Assembly (NCBI GenBank): GCA_014872655.1
Contig: WHHJ01000029.1
Location: forward strand, 1 to 24,411
Direction of reading: 5' to 3'
From: Clostridia bacterium
GTDB lineage: Bacteria; Bacillota; Clostridia; Oscillospirales; UBA644
DNA: 24,411 nucleotides
Shown here: positions 16,157-24,211 of the stretch, piece by piece
How positions within the stretch are numbered: position 1 is the stretch's first letter
How the letters are laid out: each line of letters begins with the position of its first letter
Program-made: the position numbers and the translations under genes
Notes under the pieces: model-generated
The model's input: only the letters and a program-made list of their open reading frames with translations
The model's database searches: none
Told to the model about the DNA's origin: nothing

Positions 16157-16189
16157 AAAAACGGCGCACTTGTAAGTGCGCCGTTTTTT
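16157..16189. terminator. Bidirectional intrinsic terminator
   Basis: ACGGCGCACT (16161-16170) pairs with AGTGCGCCGT (16175-16184) around TGTA. A run of A lies on the left and T on the right, so it can stop transcription from either side. It ends the propeller gene and may also stop mutY transcripts. The remaining stretch to 16401 contains only a short AGCCT/AGGCT hairpin near 16330-16346 and no gene that I can support. Confidence 0.92.
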
Positions 16190-16401
16190 GTTTTGGATAG
16201 ATACAATAGCCGTTGAAATAGACTGTTTGGCCGTAAACGATTTTAGTCTGTAATGGGAAAATAAGTTTTTCTTGTTGCAGCCAATTATATATAGCCGTAA
16301 TAGCTCAAGGTTTCTTTTCTGACAACAGAGCCTTCTTAAGAGGCTTCTCTTCCCGTTCCCTCTTTTTCGGCTAAACAGACAAATAAATATGACTGTTATG
16401 T

Positions 16402-17484
16402 TTAATGCCGAAAACGGGCAGGCAGACATTTTTGAAAAGCCGTTGGCAATGCTGTCTGCGTTTGCAGTTGCTGTGGGGTAACCCAAGTAAAAAGATCTGA
16501 TTTGCAGCAATGAACAATAAAACAATGCATCAGCCATTCTTTATGGGTAAAAATATGTTTTTTCTGCGGTGCTTTTTCAATTTTGGTAAAGGAAATACCC
16601 CACTGGTCTAACAGTGTATGGATTTGGTCTTCGGACAAACTTCCTTGTACATTCGGTAATTCCCAAAGCCCGTTGAGCACGCCTTTTTCCGTACGTATTC
16701 GGACGGCAAGTTCCTCTTCGTTGTCTATCAACAGAAAAACTGTTAGATGTTCTACTTGCCGTTCTTTTTTCGGTTTTGCAGACGGATAAAGCAGTTGCGT
16801 TTGATCTGCATAAGCCCGGCACTGTTTGTTCAGCGGACAACTTTCGCACTTGGGCTGCCCGTTTGGCAGACAAATCATTGCCCCTAACTCCATAATACTT
16901 TGGGTAAAGTCCCCGCGGCGGGAATCCGGATAAATCTGTGCCAATTGTTGGCTGATTCTGCGTCGAACAGATAAGGCTGAGATATCCGCATCATCTGCAG
17001 TCAGCCGGGTAATTACGCGCAGTACGTTTCCGTCCACTGCTGGAGTAGGCTGTTCAAAACAGATCGAACAAATTGCTCCGGCCGTATAGGGTCCGATTCC
17101 CGGAACGGTAAGCAGTTGCTGCTGCGTTTGCGGAAAGATCCCGCCGAATCGGCTGCAAATTTCTTGCGCCCCCTTTTTTAGGTTCTTGGCACGCGTGTAA
17201 TATCCTAAGCCTTCCCATAATTTGAACAGTTCTTCTTGTGGAACGTCTGCTAAATCCTGTACGGTTGGCAGTCTGTCGATAAAATGCTCAAAATAGGGGA
17301 TCACCGTATCCACTCGGGTCTGCTGCAACATGATTTCCGAAATCCAAACCCGGTATGGGTCCGTATTTTCGCGCCAGGGGAGTTTTCGCGCATTTTGATC
17401 GTACCAGGCTAAGAGCGGCTCGACGATCATTTGCAGGGAGATCTCTGATTGCGAAGGTTGTACTTGATCTTTTTGACGGTTCAT
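16402..17484 (-). CDS. mutY: A/G-specific adenine DNA glycosylase
   Basis: MutY removes adenine mispaired with 8-oxoguanine, preventing G:C to T:A changes. The 360-residue protein has the catalytic Glu50 in WISEIMLQQT, the helix-hairpin-helix VPGIGPYTAGAI (128-139), and catalytic Asp151 in AVDGNVLRV. Four cysteines for the [4Fe-4S] cluster lie at 205, 213, 216 and 222; the first gap is one residue longer than in E. coli. A C-terminal Nudix-like domain recognises 8-oxoguanine and includes FTHKEW. The ATG at 17484 overlaps the TGA of the upstream dehydrogenase in ATGA, so the two are likely translationally coupled; a GTG two codons earlier is less likely. Confidence 0.96.
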   Translation of the reverse strand: MNRQKDQVQPSQSEISLQMIVEPLLAWYDQNARKLPWRENTDPYRVWISEIMLQQTRVDTVIPYFEHFIDRLPTVQDLADVPQEELFKLWEGLGYYTRAKNLKKGAQEICSRFGGIFPQTQQQLLTVPGIGPYTAGAICSICFEQPTPAVDGNVLRVITRLTADDADISALSVRRRISQQLAQIYPDSRRGDFTQSIMELGAMICLPNGQPKCESCPLNKQCRAYADQTQLLYPSAKPKKERQVEHLTVFLLIDNEEELAVRIRTEKGVLNGLWELPNVQGSLSEDQIHTLLDQWGISFTKIEKAPQKKHIFTHKEWLMHCFIVHCCKSDLFTWVTPQQLQTQTALPTAFQKCLPARFRH

Positions 17485-18650
17485 AGGCACATCTCAAAAA
17501 TGGCTTCGACATCTTTGGGGTACAGTGTCTTCATGCCATGGATTCCGTTTTCTCCGCACGCTTTTTGAGCCATCATTTTAAAGTTTTTACGGTCTATGCC
17601 AATTTGAGTAAAGGTGCTTTTCAACCCTAAGGTCTCAAAGAAGAAAGCGGATAAACGGGCAATGCCTTCTTTGGCTGTGGCAATTTTATCTTCGGTTGGT
17701 GTGACGCCGAATACCTGCTGCGCAAAACGACAGTAACGGTCTGCATTGGTCTCGTCTAAGCAGTACTCCATCCAGCGCGGCGTCAAAATTGCCAGTCCCA
17801 GCCCGTGTGTAATGTCATAAACAGCAGAGACTTGATGTTCGATCGGATGACAGCTCCAGTCTTGTTGTTTTGAACCGTTGATAAACCCGTTAATAGCCCA
17901 GGAAGAGGTCCACATCAAATTGGCACGCGCTTCGTAATTTTCGGGATCTTTCATAGCGATCGGTGCGTAATGAAGAATGGTTTTCATCATCCCTTCCATA
18001 AAGCAGTCTAGCATGTAAAAGTCCTTATGTGTATCAAAATAGACCTCCATGATGTGCGACATCATATCCACCGCTCCGCACGCCGTTTGGTACGGGCTGA
18101 CGGTATAGGTGTTGGTTGGATCCAAAAACGAAACTTTCGGCAGCAGCGTGGGCGGTTCGACACGGCCGATTTTATCTTGTGTTTCAGGATTGCTGATGAC
18201 TCCGCCTCCATCCATTTCAGACCCAGTCGCGGCAAGTGTCAGTACGGAAACAAGTGGCAATGCCTTTTCGATTGGCGCCCAGTCCGAAAAGAATTTCCAT
18301 GGGTCAAAATCAACCATAGCACCTGCTGCAATGTATTTGGTCGCATCAATAACCGATCCTCCGCCGACAGCTAATAGGACGTCAATCTTTTTTTCTTTAC
18401 ATAATTTTACGCCTTTACGTACGGAATCAATGCGGGGATTTGGTTCAATGCCCGACAATTCTTCCCATTCTAATCCGGCTCTTTTTAATTCTGCCGTAAT
18501 CTTGTCATAAAGCCCTATTTTCTTGATCGAACCGCCTCCGTAGGTCAGTAACACACGGGTTCCAAAACGTTTTAGTTCGGGGCCAAGATTCGGCAGTTGA
18601 TTTTGTCCGAAATAAACTTTAACGGGAATATCATAAATAAAATCGTTCAT
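17481..18650 (-). CDS. Iron-type (group III) alcohol dehydrogenase
   Basis: The 389-residue protein belongs to the Fe-dependent alcohol dehydrogenases and resembles the butanol dehydrogenase/YqhD branch, which reduces aldehydes with NAD(P)H. Visible markers are YGGGS (37-41) and GGGSVIDATK (96-105) for the cofactor, DMMSH with the first metal-ligand Asp and His, and the EHQVSAVYDITHG region with the remaining His ligands. AAAGGAG precedes the ATG. It lies between flavodoxin (156 bp upstream) and mutY (four-base overlap). It probably disposes of reducing equivalents or detoxifies aldehydes; a physiological substrate cannot be read from sequence. Confidence 0.93.
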   Translation of the reverse strand: MNDFIYDIPVKVYFGQNQLPNLGPELKRFGTRVLLTYGGGSIKKIGLYDKITAELKRAGLEWEELSGIEPNPRIDSVRKGVKLCKEKKIDVLLAVGGGSVIDATKYIAAGAMVDFDPWKFFSDWAPIEKALPLVSVLTLAATGSEMDGGGVISNPETQDKIGRVEPPTLLPKVSFLDPTNTYTVSPYQTACGAVDMMSHIMEVYFDTHKDFYMLDCFMEGMMKTILHYAPIAMKDPENYEARANLMWTSSWAINGFINGSKQQDWSCHPIEHQVSAVYDITHGLGLAILTPRWMEYCLDETNADRYCRFAQQVFGVTPTEDKIATAKEGIARLSAFFFETLGLKSTFTQIGIDRKNFKMMAQKACGENGIHGMKTLYPKDVEAIFEMCL

Positions 18651-18806
18651 AGCGCATCTCCTTTATCATAACTTAAAATGTGTTCTTGGGTTGAATGTAC
18701 ATTGTTGTTAAAAAATTTAGAAAGCTCAAAGTAAAAAAAGCAAATTTTGCGCCTGGAAAAACATCTAGCCAGACAAAAAAGAAGGGTTGCTATTCGATGT
18801 CGGATG

Positions 18807-19319
18807 TTAGAGATTATTTTGCAGCCAAACGAGGATATCTTCCTGGGCTTGCTCCACTGTAGCTCCGCGAATCGCCAGTCCTTTTTTTACCTCTGCGTCG
18901 GGACACATTTTGCGAATATCTTCTTCGCTGCGTGCCAACCCACTGCCTTCATGCGTACAAAACGGAAGAACGATCTTTCCGGAAAAAGAGTTCTTTTCTA
19001 ATAAAGTAAACATTGGCATCGGCATCGTACCGCAGTAATTGGGATATCCCAGAAAAATAATGTCATAGTCGTCTGTCGAAGGAGGCACTGTCTTCAGTGC
19101 GGGTCTGGCATGGGTCTGAAATTCTTCTTTTGCACGCTTGACACAGGCTGAATAATCCTCTGGATAGGGTTCCGCGGGTTCAATTTCAAATAAATCCGCG
19201 CCGGTTTGTTGTTGAATCATTTGGGCCGCAATTTTGGTGTTGCCTATCGGCAGGTTTTGAATTTGTCTGTTAACGTAATTTTCTCCTGCACGAGAAAAAA
19301 AGAAAATGATAGAGCGCAT
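18807..19319 (-). CDS. Flavodoxin-family protein
   Basis: The 170-residue protein has the flavodoxin fold: a first strand MRSIIFFFSRAGENY leading into the FMN-phosphate loop, GNTKIAAQM at the start of the first helix, FLGYPNYCGTMP at the second FMN loop and PFCTHEGSG at the third. It should carry electrons or act as an FMN-dependent oxidoreductase in the cytoplasm. The ATG at 19319 is fixed by AAGGAGG upstream; a longer frame to 19496 would run through the promoter and has no site. It is the first gene of the minus-strand cluster with the alcohol dehydrogenase, which suggests a redox role. A weak stem (GCAA/TTGC at 18740-18750) with a T-run may end its transcript. Confidence 0.9.
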   Translation of the reverse strand: MRSIIFFFSRAGENYVNRQIQNLPIGNTKIAAQMIQQQTGADLFEIEPAEPYPEDYSACVKRAKEEFQTHARPALKTVPPSTDDYDIIFLGYPNYCGTMPMPMFTLLEKNSFSGKIVLPFCTHEGSGLARSEEDIRKMCPDAEVKKGLAIRGATVEQAQEDILVWLQNNL

Positions 19320-19353
19320 CCGTTTCCCTCCTTGCTGTGATGTGTCTACATTT

Positions 19354-19382
19354 ATTATAGCACAAATTTTTATAACGGAAAA
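19354..19382 (-). promoter_or_regulatory. Promoter of the flavodoxin gene
   Basis: On the minus strand a perfect TATAAT (19354-19359) is preceded, after 17 bp, by a weak TTTTCC (19377-19382). It lies about 35 bp upstream of the start codon and points away from the ECF operon. Confidence 0.55.
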
Positions 19383-19489
19383 GGTTTGATGCCATTTTTT
19401 TATAGAAATGAAAGAAAGATTCTTAATATATCGTCTTTGAAACGTTTTATTGTTGCAAAGGCCTGTCTGCGCTGTTGTTTGAACGCTGA

Positions 19490-19519
19490 TTGACAAGTCT
19501 TATATAGTTATGTTATAAT
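19490..19519 (+). promoter_or_regulatory. Promoter of the ECF transporter operon
   Basis: A perfect TTGACA (19490-19495) and perfect TATAAT (19514-19519) are 18 bp apart. Transcription should start near 19526, about 385 nt before the ecfT start codon, which implies a long regulatory leader. Confidence 0.85.
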
Positions 19520-19752
19520 AAAAAAAATGATGTTTTTTGTTGATGTCGATTTGATAAAAATCGACAGGATTTAAACGAAATAGTTGCGGAACGCGGTTTG
19601 AAAAGTTGTAAACTGAGTAGATTGTTGAGCATTCGGTTCGATTCCGAAACAACCGTCATTGCTGTGTTTGGCAAAGGTCGTGCAATTGCGGTACCTTTGT
19701 GATCAGTCAGCATCTCCCGCGTTTTTTTCGGGTCTTTGACGAGGGGATGCGC

Positions 19753-19804
19753 AGACGAACCGACTCGGTTCGCGTCTTTTGAGGAAAAGACCGCGAATCG
19801 TTTT
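19753..19804 (+). terminator. Overlapping alternative terminator-like stems in the ECF leader
   Basis: Stem 1 pairs AGACGAACCG (19753-19762) with CGGTT and CGTCT (19766-19777) and ends in TTTT. Stem 2 pairs the 15 bases from 19766 to 19780 with 19785-19800, with one bulged C, around a GAGG loop, and is followed by TTTT at 19801-19804. They share bases 19766-19777 and cannot coexist, which is what a transcription switch needs. Confidence 0.6.
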
Positions 19805-19817
19805 GGAATAAGTTGTG

Positions 19818-19847
19818 CTTTCTTTGTTTAACAAAGAAAGTTTTTTT
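19818..19847 (+). terminator. Intrinsic terminator before ecfT
   Basis: A perfect 9-bp stem, CTTTCTTTG (19818-19826) with CAAAGAAAG (19832-19840), has a TTTAA loop and is followed by seven T. It lies 64 bp before the ecfT start, so gene expression needs readthrough. The stem is A/T-rich and probably leaky. Confidence 0.8.
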
Positions 19848-19910
19848 ATAAAGGATAAAAATTCTGTGATGGCAATGCAGATAACGAGTATTTTGAGAGG
19901 AGGGAAGACG

Positions 19911-20804
19911 GTGAAAGATGCTTTTTCGGAATATCATCCCGGGGTCGTTCTGATTTATTTAGGTTTTCTGATCTTATTTTGTATGTTTTGTATGCAGCCG
20001 GTTTGTTTATTGATCAGCGTATTTTGCGGCTTTCTTTATGCTCTCTTGCTGAAGGGAAAATCATTGCTGAGAATGCTCGGTCGCTTCATCCTTCCCTTGG
20101 CCGTTCTGGTTTTTCTGTTGAATCCGCTGTTGAATACGCAGGGGCAGACGGCTTTGTTTGATTTGCCGTGGGGGACGGTTGTTACGGCAGAATCCGTTTT
20201 GTTTGGATTGGCGGCGGCCGGTCTGATGCTGTCGGTAATGTTTTGGTTTTTGTGTTATCAGGCTGTGATGACCTCAGAAAAATTTTTGTATTTATTCGGT
20301 CAGCGATTTCCGTCTGTCAGTTTGGTTTTAACGGTGGCGATGCGATTTATTCCTGTGTTTCTGTCGCGTTTTCGGACGGTTCGGCAGGTACATCAATGTT
20401 TGGGTATCGAGTTGGATCGTGGAAAGAAAAATCATCGGATTAAAAACGCGGTTCGAATTTTTTCTACAACGGTTTCGTGGTCTTTGGAGCACGCTTTGGA
20501 AACGGCAGATTCTATGGTAGGACGAGGATACGGGCTTGAAGGCCGGACATCTTATGCGGCATATCGGTTTTGTCTGCGGGACAAAATTTTGCTTGCGGTG
20601 ATTGTGTTTGGAATTGGGCTTTTAGGCGTTACGGGATTTTTGGGACATGTTTTTTCATTTTCCTATTTTCCGCAGGTCGGGGTTATTGCTCAGAATTTAT
20701 GGGCGTTGGTATTTTACGGGGTCTATTTTGTTTTTTGTTTGATTCCGGTGATTGTTCGTGTAAAGGAGGCGATACGGTGGAAATATTATCGGTGCAAAAT
20801 TTGA
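19911..20804 (+). CDS. ecfT: ECF transporter T component (EcfT)
   Basis: EcfT is the transmembrane coupling subunit of energy-coupling-factor importers; it links two ATPases to a vitamin-binding S protein. This 297-residue protein starts KDAFSEYHPG after the initiator, like many clostridial EcfT proteins. It has about six hydrophobic spans and carries the coupling-helix region with MVGRGYGLEGRTSY, a variant of the usual Ala-Arg-Gly motif. I chose the GTG at 19911 because AGGAGGG lies six bases upstream; ATG codons at 19869 and 19875 lack a well-placed site, and a longer frame runs through the terminator hairpin. Its end overlaps the ATPase-S fusion gene by 28 bases. Confidence 0.9.
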   Translation: MKDAFSEYHPGVVLIYLGFLILFCMFCMQPVCLLISVFCGFLYALLLKGKSLLRMLGRFILPLAVLVFLLNPLLNTQGQTALFDLPWGTVVTAESVLFGLAAAGLMLSVMFWFLCYQAVMTSEKFLYLFGQRFPSVSLVLTVAMRFIPVFLSRFRTVRQVHQCLGIELDRGKKNHRIKNAVRIFSTTVSWSLEHALETADSMVGRGYGLEGRTSYAAYRFCLRDKILLAVIVFGIGLLGVTGFLGHVFSFSYFPQVGVIAQNLWALVFYGVYFVFCLIPVIVRVKEAIRWKYYRCKI

Positions 20805-23743
20805 CGTTCCGATATTCGGGGCAATCTGTGCCTGCTTTGCAGGAGGTTTCGCTGTCTGTCAAAGCCGGAGAATTTGTGGTTGTATGTGGCCCGTCCGGTT
20901 GCGGGAAAAGCACGTTATTGCGGCATTTTAAAACTGTCTTGACGCCCTGCGGACAGCGCACGGGAACAGTGACTTTTCATGCAACGCCTCTTGAGCAGGT
21001 GGGGCAACGGGAGCAGAGTGCGCAAATCGGGTTTGTCGGCCAATCTCCTGAAAATCAAATTGTCACGGATCAAGTTTGGCACGAGTTGGCTTTCGGAGCT
21101 GAAAATTTAGGACTGGACAGTGATACGATCCGGCGGCGTATTGCCGAGATTTCCTCGTATTTTAATATCCGCGAGTGGATCGGAAAACAAACTTGCGAGT
21201 TGTCCGGCGGACAAAAACAACTACTGAATTTGGTCGGCGTTTTGATTACCGATCCTCAAGTGTTGGTATTGGATGAGCCTACGGCACAATTGGATCCGGT
21301 AGCGGCCTGTTCTTTTTTGCAAACGCTGCATCGTATTAACCGGGAACTGGGTGTAACGGTTCTGATCGCGGAACATCGGTTAGAAGAACTTTTTCCGCTC
21401 TGTGATCGAGTTGTGGTGTTAGACCATGGGAAAGTGGTGTTGGATGCTCCTCCTCAGCACTGGGATCGATTGACAGGGCAGCAGTTACAGCCTGTGTTTC
21501 GGTATCTGCCGACCCCTATGCGAGTCTGGTTTTCCGTCCCTGACGGTCAGGAAGAACCTTGCCCGTTTACCGTGGGGCAGGGGCATCGTTGGTTAGAGCA
21601 TTTTGTTGGCAAGAGCGGTCATGTACCGGAAGAACAACTTGTGGATCTGCATCGGAGAAAGGAAGATTTCCCAGGCAGACAGAAAATGGAGAAAACCTTT
21701 TTAGGAAAAGACAATCCCATCAAAGATCCCATTTTCTCTTTGCAGGAAGTTTGGTTTCGATACGAGCAGGACGGGGCAGATGTGTTGAGAAATCTATCCC
21801 TTAAGATTCCTCGGTCGGGGCTGTTTGTGCTGATGGGTGAAAACGGCTCTGGCAAAAGTACGCTGCTGTCGTTGTTGGCGGGATTGGAAAAACCGTATCG
21901 GGGAACCATTCGGATTAATGGAAAAAGTTTTCAAAAATCACAGCCCGGCAGCTCGGAGCGCGTTTGTATCTTGCCGCAGGATCCGTTAGCACTGTTTGCT
22001 CATAAAACGGTTCAGGATGAGTTGAAGTCTGTGTCTGAGGATTTATCTCAGTCTGTTTCCGGACAATCCGCACTATTGTTCGAATGGGTAGTACAGCTAT
22101 GCGAATTGGATTCTTTGATGCAAATGCACCCCGCCGATTTATCGGGCGGTGAGCGGCAGCGAGTGGCTTTGGCGAAACTGTTGTTGTATCGTCCGTCTGT
22201 TTTGTTGCTGGATGAACCCACCAAGGGAATGGATGCTGGTTTTAAATGTCGCTTTGCGCAAATTTTGCGCCATCTGTGCCGGCAAGGCATTACGGTAGTT
22301 ATGGTCAGCCACGATGTTGAATTTTGTGCGGAGTATGCAGATCGGTGCGCGATGCTGTTTGACGGACAAATTGTAAGCGAGGCTCCGGCGCGCATCTTTT
22401 TTGCCCAAAATCGTTTTTATACCACGGCCGCAAACCGGATGGCTTGCGGGATTTTGCCTGCGGCGGTAACCGTTCGGGATATCGTAAAAGCTTGCGGCGG
22501 AACGGTAGAACCCGATCCGGTGTTGCCGGATTTCCCACGGATTGCCGTAAAAGAGGATTTGTCGGAACCGGCGAAACGGCCTATGCGGAAGAAAATTCCT
22601 GTTTTGCGTGGGCTTTGTTTTCTTGTTGCCTTGCTTTTGACAGGCGTCTTTTTATTTGATTTAGTGGGCGTGATGACGGTGCCGTTCCCCTGGATTCTGA
22701 TACAGTATAAACCATTTGTTTTAACGGCGATGCCTACAGCTTTCTATATCTTAGCTTTTTTGCGAAAAAAGAAGATCCGTGGCAACACCTCGGCAGCCGT
22801 TTGTACTGATACGTCTTCCTCTCAATCAAAAACCGACCCGAAAGTTTCAGATCTGAAATCTGATGAGAAAGCGCAGACAACGATTCATGATTTTTCCGAA
22901 AAAAAAGGGGAAAAAGTAAATACAGACGGTTCTTTGGAAGATTCCGAACAGAAGACGGATTTTTCTTCTCCACAACTTTTAGACACGGAAAAACCTTTGA
23001 CATCTTTGGCAATGTCGGCACTGTCAAAGCCTGCTTCGGCCAAGAAAATGCGGCTGCGGAAATGGCTGACGGCAGCCATTTTTGTGATTTTAATTCCGGC
23101 GACTATTTTAGCAGGATTGTTTTTTCTGCGCAGCGAAGATTATTTGATTCTTTCTTTTGCCGTGTTGGTTGAGTGCATGATTCCGTTCTTTGTTTTATTT
23201 GAGGGACGAAAACCGCATGCACGGGAACTGGTTTTGATTGCCGTTTTGTGTGCGCTCGGCGTTGCCGGCCGGATGGCGTTCGCTTTTATTCCGCAGTTTA
23301 AGCCTGTCCTTGCTCTGACAGTTGTTTGTGGGGCTATGTTGGGCGGAGAAAGCGGATTTTTAGTGGGTGCACTGACTATGTTGCTTTCGAACATTTTATT
23401 CCAGCAGGGGCCTTGGACTCCCTGGCAGATGTTTGCGATGGGACTGGTCGGATTTGTAGCCGGATTGCTCTTTTTTGGAAAAGAAAAACGAAAAAAACGT
23501 GGTTTCCTTTGTTTGTATGGATTTGTGAGCGCGCTGGTTTTATATGGCGTTCTGATGAATTTTGCTTCGGCTATGTTGGTTCGAGCTTATACCAGTTTAC
23601 CGGTTTTTCTTTCTTACTTTGTTGCCGGCTTTCCGATGGATATCGTTCATGCGACGGCCTCGGTCTTATTTCTGTTTTTCGGAGCTGATCCGTTGATGAA
23701 TCAATTGCAGCGGATACGGCAAAAATATAAACTGTTTTACTAA
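20777..23743 (+). CDS. ECF transporter fusion: two ATPase domains plus S component
   Basis: One 988-residue polypeptide holds three ECF parts. ATPase domain 1 (about 1-240) has Walker A GPSGCGKST (38-46), signature LSGGQ (142-146), Walker B VLVLDEPTA (162-170) and switch His200. ATPase domain 2 (about 318-545) has GENGSGKST (354-362), LSGGE (455-459), LLLDEPTKGMD (476-486) and His512. Two membrane spans (about 611-630 and 640-662) follow, then a Ser/Lys/Asp-rich linker (about 667-757). Next come two spans and an S component (about 814-970) with RELVLIAVLCALGVAGR and QGPWTPWQMFAMG. The GTG at 20777 follows AAAGGAGG by seven bases. It imports a vitamin-like substrate; cobalamin is one possibility, unproven. 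Confidence 0.9.
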   Translation: MEILSVQNLTFRYSGQSVPALQEVSLSVKAGEFVVVCGPSGCGKSTLLRHFKTVLTPCGQRTGTVTFHATPLEQVGQREQSAQIGFVGQSPENQIVTDQVWHELAFGAENLGLDSDTIRRRIAEISSYFNIREWIGKQTCELSGGQKQLLNLVGVLITDPQVLVLDEPTAQLDPVAACSFLQTLHRINRELGVTVLIAEHRLEELFPLCDRVVVLDHGKVVLDAPPQHWDRLTGQQLQPVFRYLPTPMRVWFSVPDGQEEPCPFTVGQGHRWLEHFVGKSGHVPEEQLVDLHRRKEDFPGRQKMEKTFLGKDNPIKDPIFSLQEVWFRYEQDGADVLRNLSLKIPRSGLFVLMGENGSGKSTLLSLLAGLEKPYRGTIRINGKSFQKSQPGSSERVCILPQDPLALFAHKTVQDELKSVSEDLSQSVSGQSALLFEWVVQLCELDSLMQMHPADLSGGERQRVALAKLLLYRPSVLLLDEPTKGMDAGFKCRFAQILRHLCRQGITVVMVSHDVEFCAEYADRCAMLFDGQIVSEAPARIFFAQNRFYTTAANRMACGILPAAVTVRDIVKACGGTVEPDPVLPDFPRIAVKEDLSEPAKRPMRKKIPVLRGLCFLVALLLTGVFLFDLVGVMTVPFPWILIQYKPFVLTAMPTAFYILAFLRKKKIRGNTSAAVCTDTSSSQSKTDPKVSDLKSDEKAQTTIHDFSEKKGEKVNTDGSLEDSEQKTDFSSPQLLDTEKPLTSLAMSALSKPASAKKMRLRKWLTAAIFVILIPATILAGLFFLRSEDYLILSFAVLVECMIPFFVLFEGRKPHARELVLIAVLCALGVAGRMAFAFIPQFKPVLALTVVCGAMLGGESGFLVGALTMLLSNILFQQGPWTPWQMFAMGLVGFVAGLLFFGKEKRKKRGFLCLYGFVSALVLYGVLMNFASAMLVRAYTSLPVFLSYFVAGFPMDIVHATASVLFLFFGADPLMNQLQRIRQKYKLFY

Positions 23744-23788
23744 AACACCGCGCCTGAGGTCTTCAAGTCTCAGGCGCGGTGTTATTAT
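23744..23788 (+). terminator. Intrinsic terminator of the ECF operon
   Basis: A perfect 15-bp stem joins 23744-23758 with 23769-23783 (AACACCGCGCCTGAG and its complement), with a 10-base loop. The following tail, ATTAT, is poor in T, but the stem is very stable. Confidence 0.8.
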
Positions 23789-24177
23789 GGATTTAATGAA
23801 TTTGTATATTGTTTTGTAAAAAGAACAGAGTGAAATTTATTTTTTGAACTTAATATCTTGTATAATAAGAACATTCTGGACAAATCAGTGATCATAATAA
23901 ACTTTTTTTGAAGACAGACAAGTCGGGTTTTATTGCGAGTTCCAAATGTCAAGACGGTTGAAAAGCGTTTTGCCCTCCAATTCATTTTTGTTTTAAAAAG
24001 TTTTGATGCATAAGCAGTATCAAGGCCTTTGCTGTTTGCAGAAGATAAAAATGGAATAATATTTATCTGTTGAGAAATATCATAAAAAATTGACACGAAC
24101 CTAAACTGCACTCTCATCGTTATATTGTAAAAAACCTAAAATGCAGCTCTAATCGTTTGAACAATAAAACAAAAAAA
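23789..24177. other. A/T-rich intergenic region without a recognisable gene
   Basis: No frame has a ribosome binding site with coding-like sequence. A minus-strand frame of about 110 codons (23785-24117) has no recognisable motif and no good site. A lone TATAAT near 23861 lacks a -35 box at the right distance. The only structure is the imperfect direct repeat near its right end. Confidence 0.6.
24098..24157. repeat. Two imperfect direct repeats of about 24 bp
   Basis: The segment from AACCTAAACTGCA at 24098 to ATCGTT at 24121 recurs, with a few changes and one extra base, from 24133 to 24157. The period is 35 bp. The copies lie downstream of tRNA-Gln and its terminator. Confidence 0.6.
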
Positions 24178-24208
24178 TAACGCTGAACCTATTGTAGGTT
24201 CAGCGTTA
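24171..24208 (-). terminator. Terminator of the tRNA-Gln transcript
   Basis: A perfect 14-bp stem joins 24178-24191 with 24195-24208 around a three-base loop. On the minus strand it is followed by seven T (24171-24177, read as A on the plus strand), four bases after the encoded CCA end of the tRNA. Confidence 0.93.
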
Positions 24209-24211
24209 CAC

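Larger units (their letters stand above)
19526..19910 (+). ncRNA. Long structured leader of the ECF operon, unclassified
   Basis: The leader contains a series of hairpins: GTCGATTT/AAATCGAC (19545-19552 with 19558-19565), TTCGG/CCGAA with a seven-base loop (19632-19648), CAAAGGT/ACCTTTG (19672-19678 with 19693-19699) and a long-range GCATCTCC/GGGGATGC (19710-19717 with 19743-19750). Two overlapping, mutually exclusive stems follow, and then a terminator just before the gene. This is the layout of a ligand-sensing or protein-controlled attenuator. I could not match it to the cobalamin, TPP, FMN, THF, preQ1, SAM, purine or T-box cores. It is a possible new riboswitch class; the ligand would probably be the substrate of the transporter. 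Confidence 0.6.

Noticed and set aside
19632..19648. tRNA T-arm-like hairpin with GGTTCGATTCC in the ECF leader
   Set aside because: No seven-base-pair acceptor stem, D-arm or anticodon arm can be placed at tRNA distances around it.
19544..19702. Open frame of 52 codons in the ECF leader
   Set aside because: It has no usable start codon with a ribosome binding site and overlaps several RNA hairpins; I recognise no protein in it.
19526..19910. T-box or cobalamin riboswitch as an explanation of the ECF leader
   Set aside because: Neither the T-box sequence nor the conserved cobalamin core (GCCACTG and its partners) could be found by eye; a covariance search would settle it.
20570..20776. Upstream extension of the ECF ATPase-S fusion within ecfT
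   Set aside because: It lies in a different frame over the conserved ecfT coding sequence; the GTG at 20777 has AAAGGAGG upstream and gives a normal ATPase N-terminus.
23785..24117. Minus-strand frame of 110 codons
   Set aside because: No recognisable motif, no ribosome binding site, and an A/T-driven composition typical of non-coding DNA.
24098..24157. CRISPR array
   Set aside because: Only two imperfect repeats about 10 bases apart, with no unique spacers of regular length and no cas genes.
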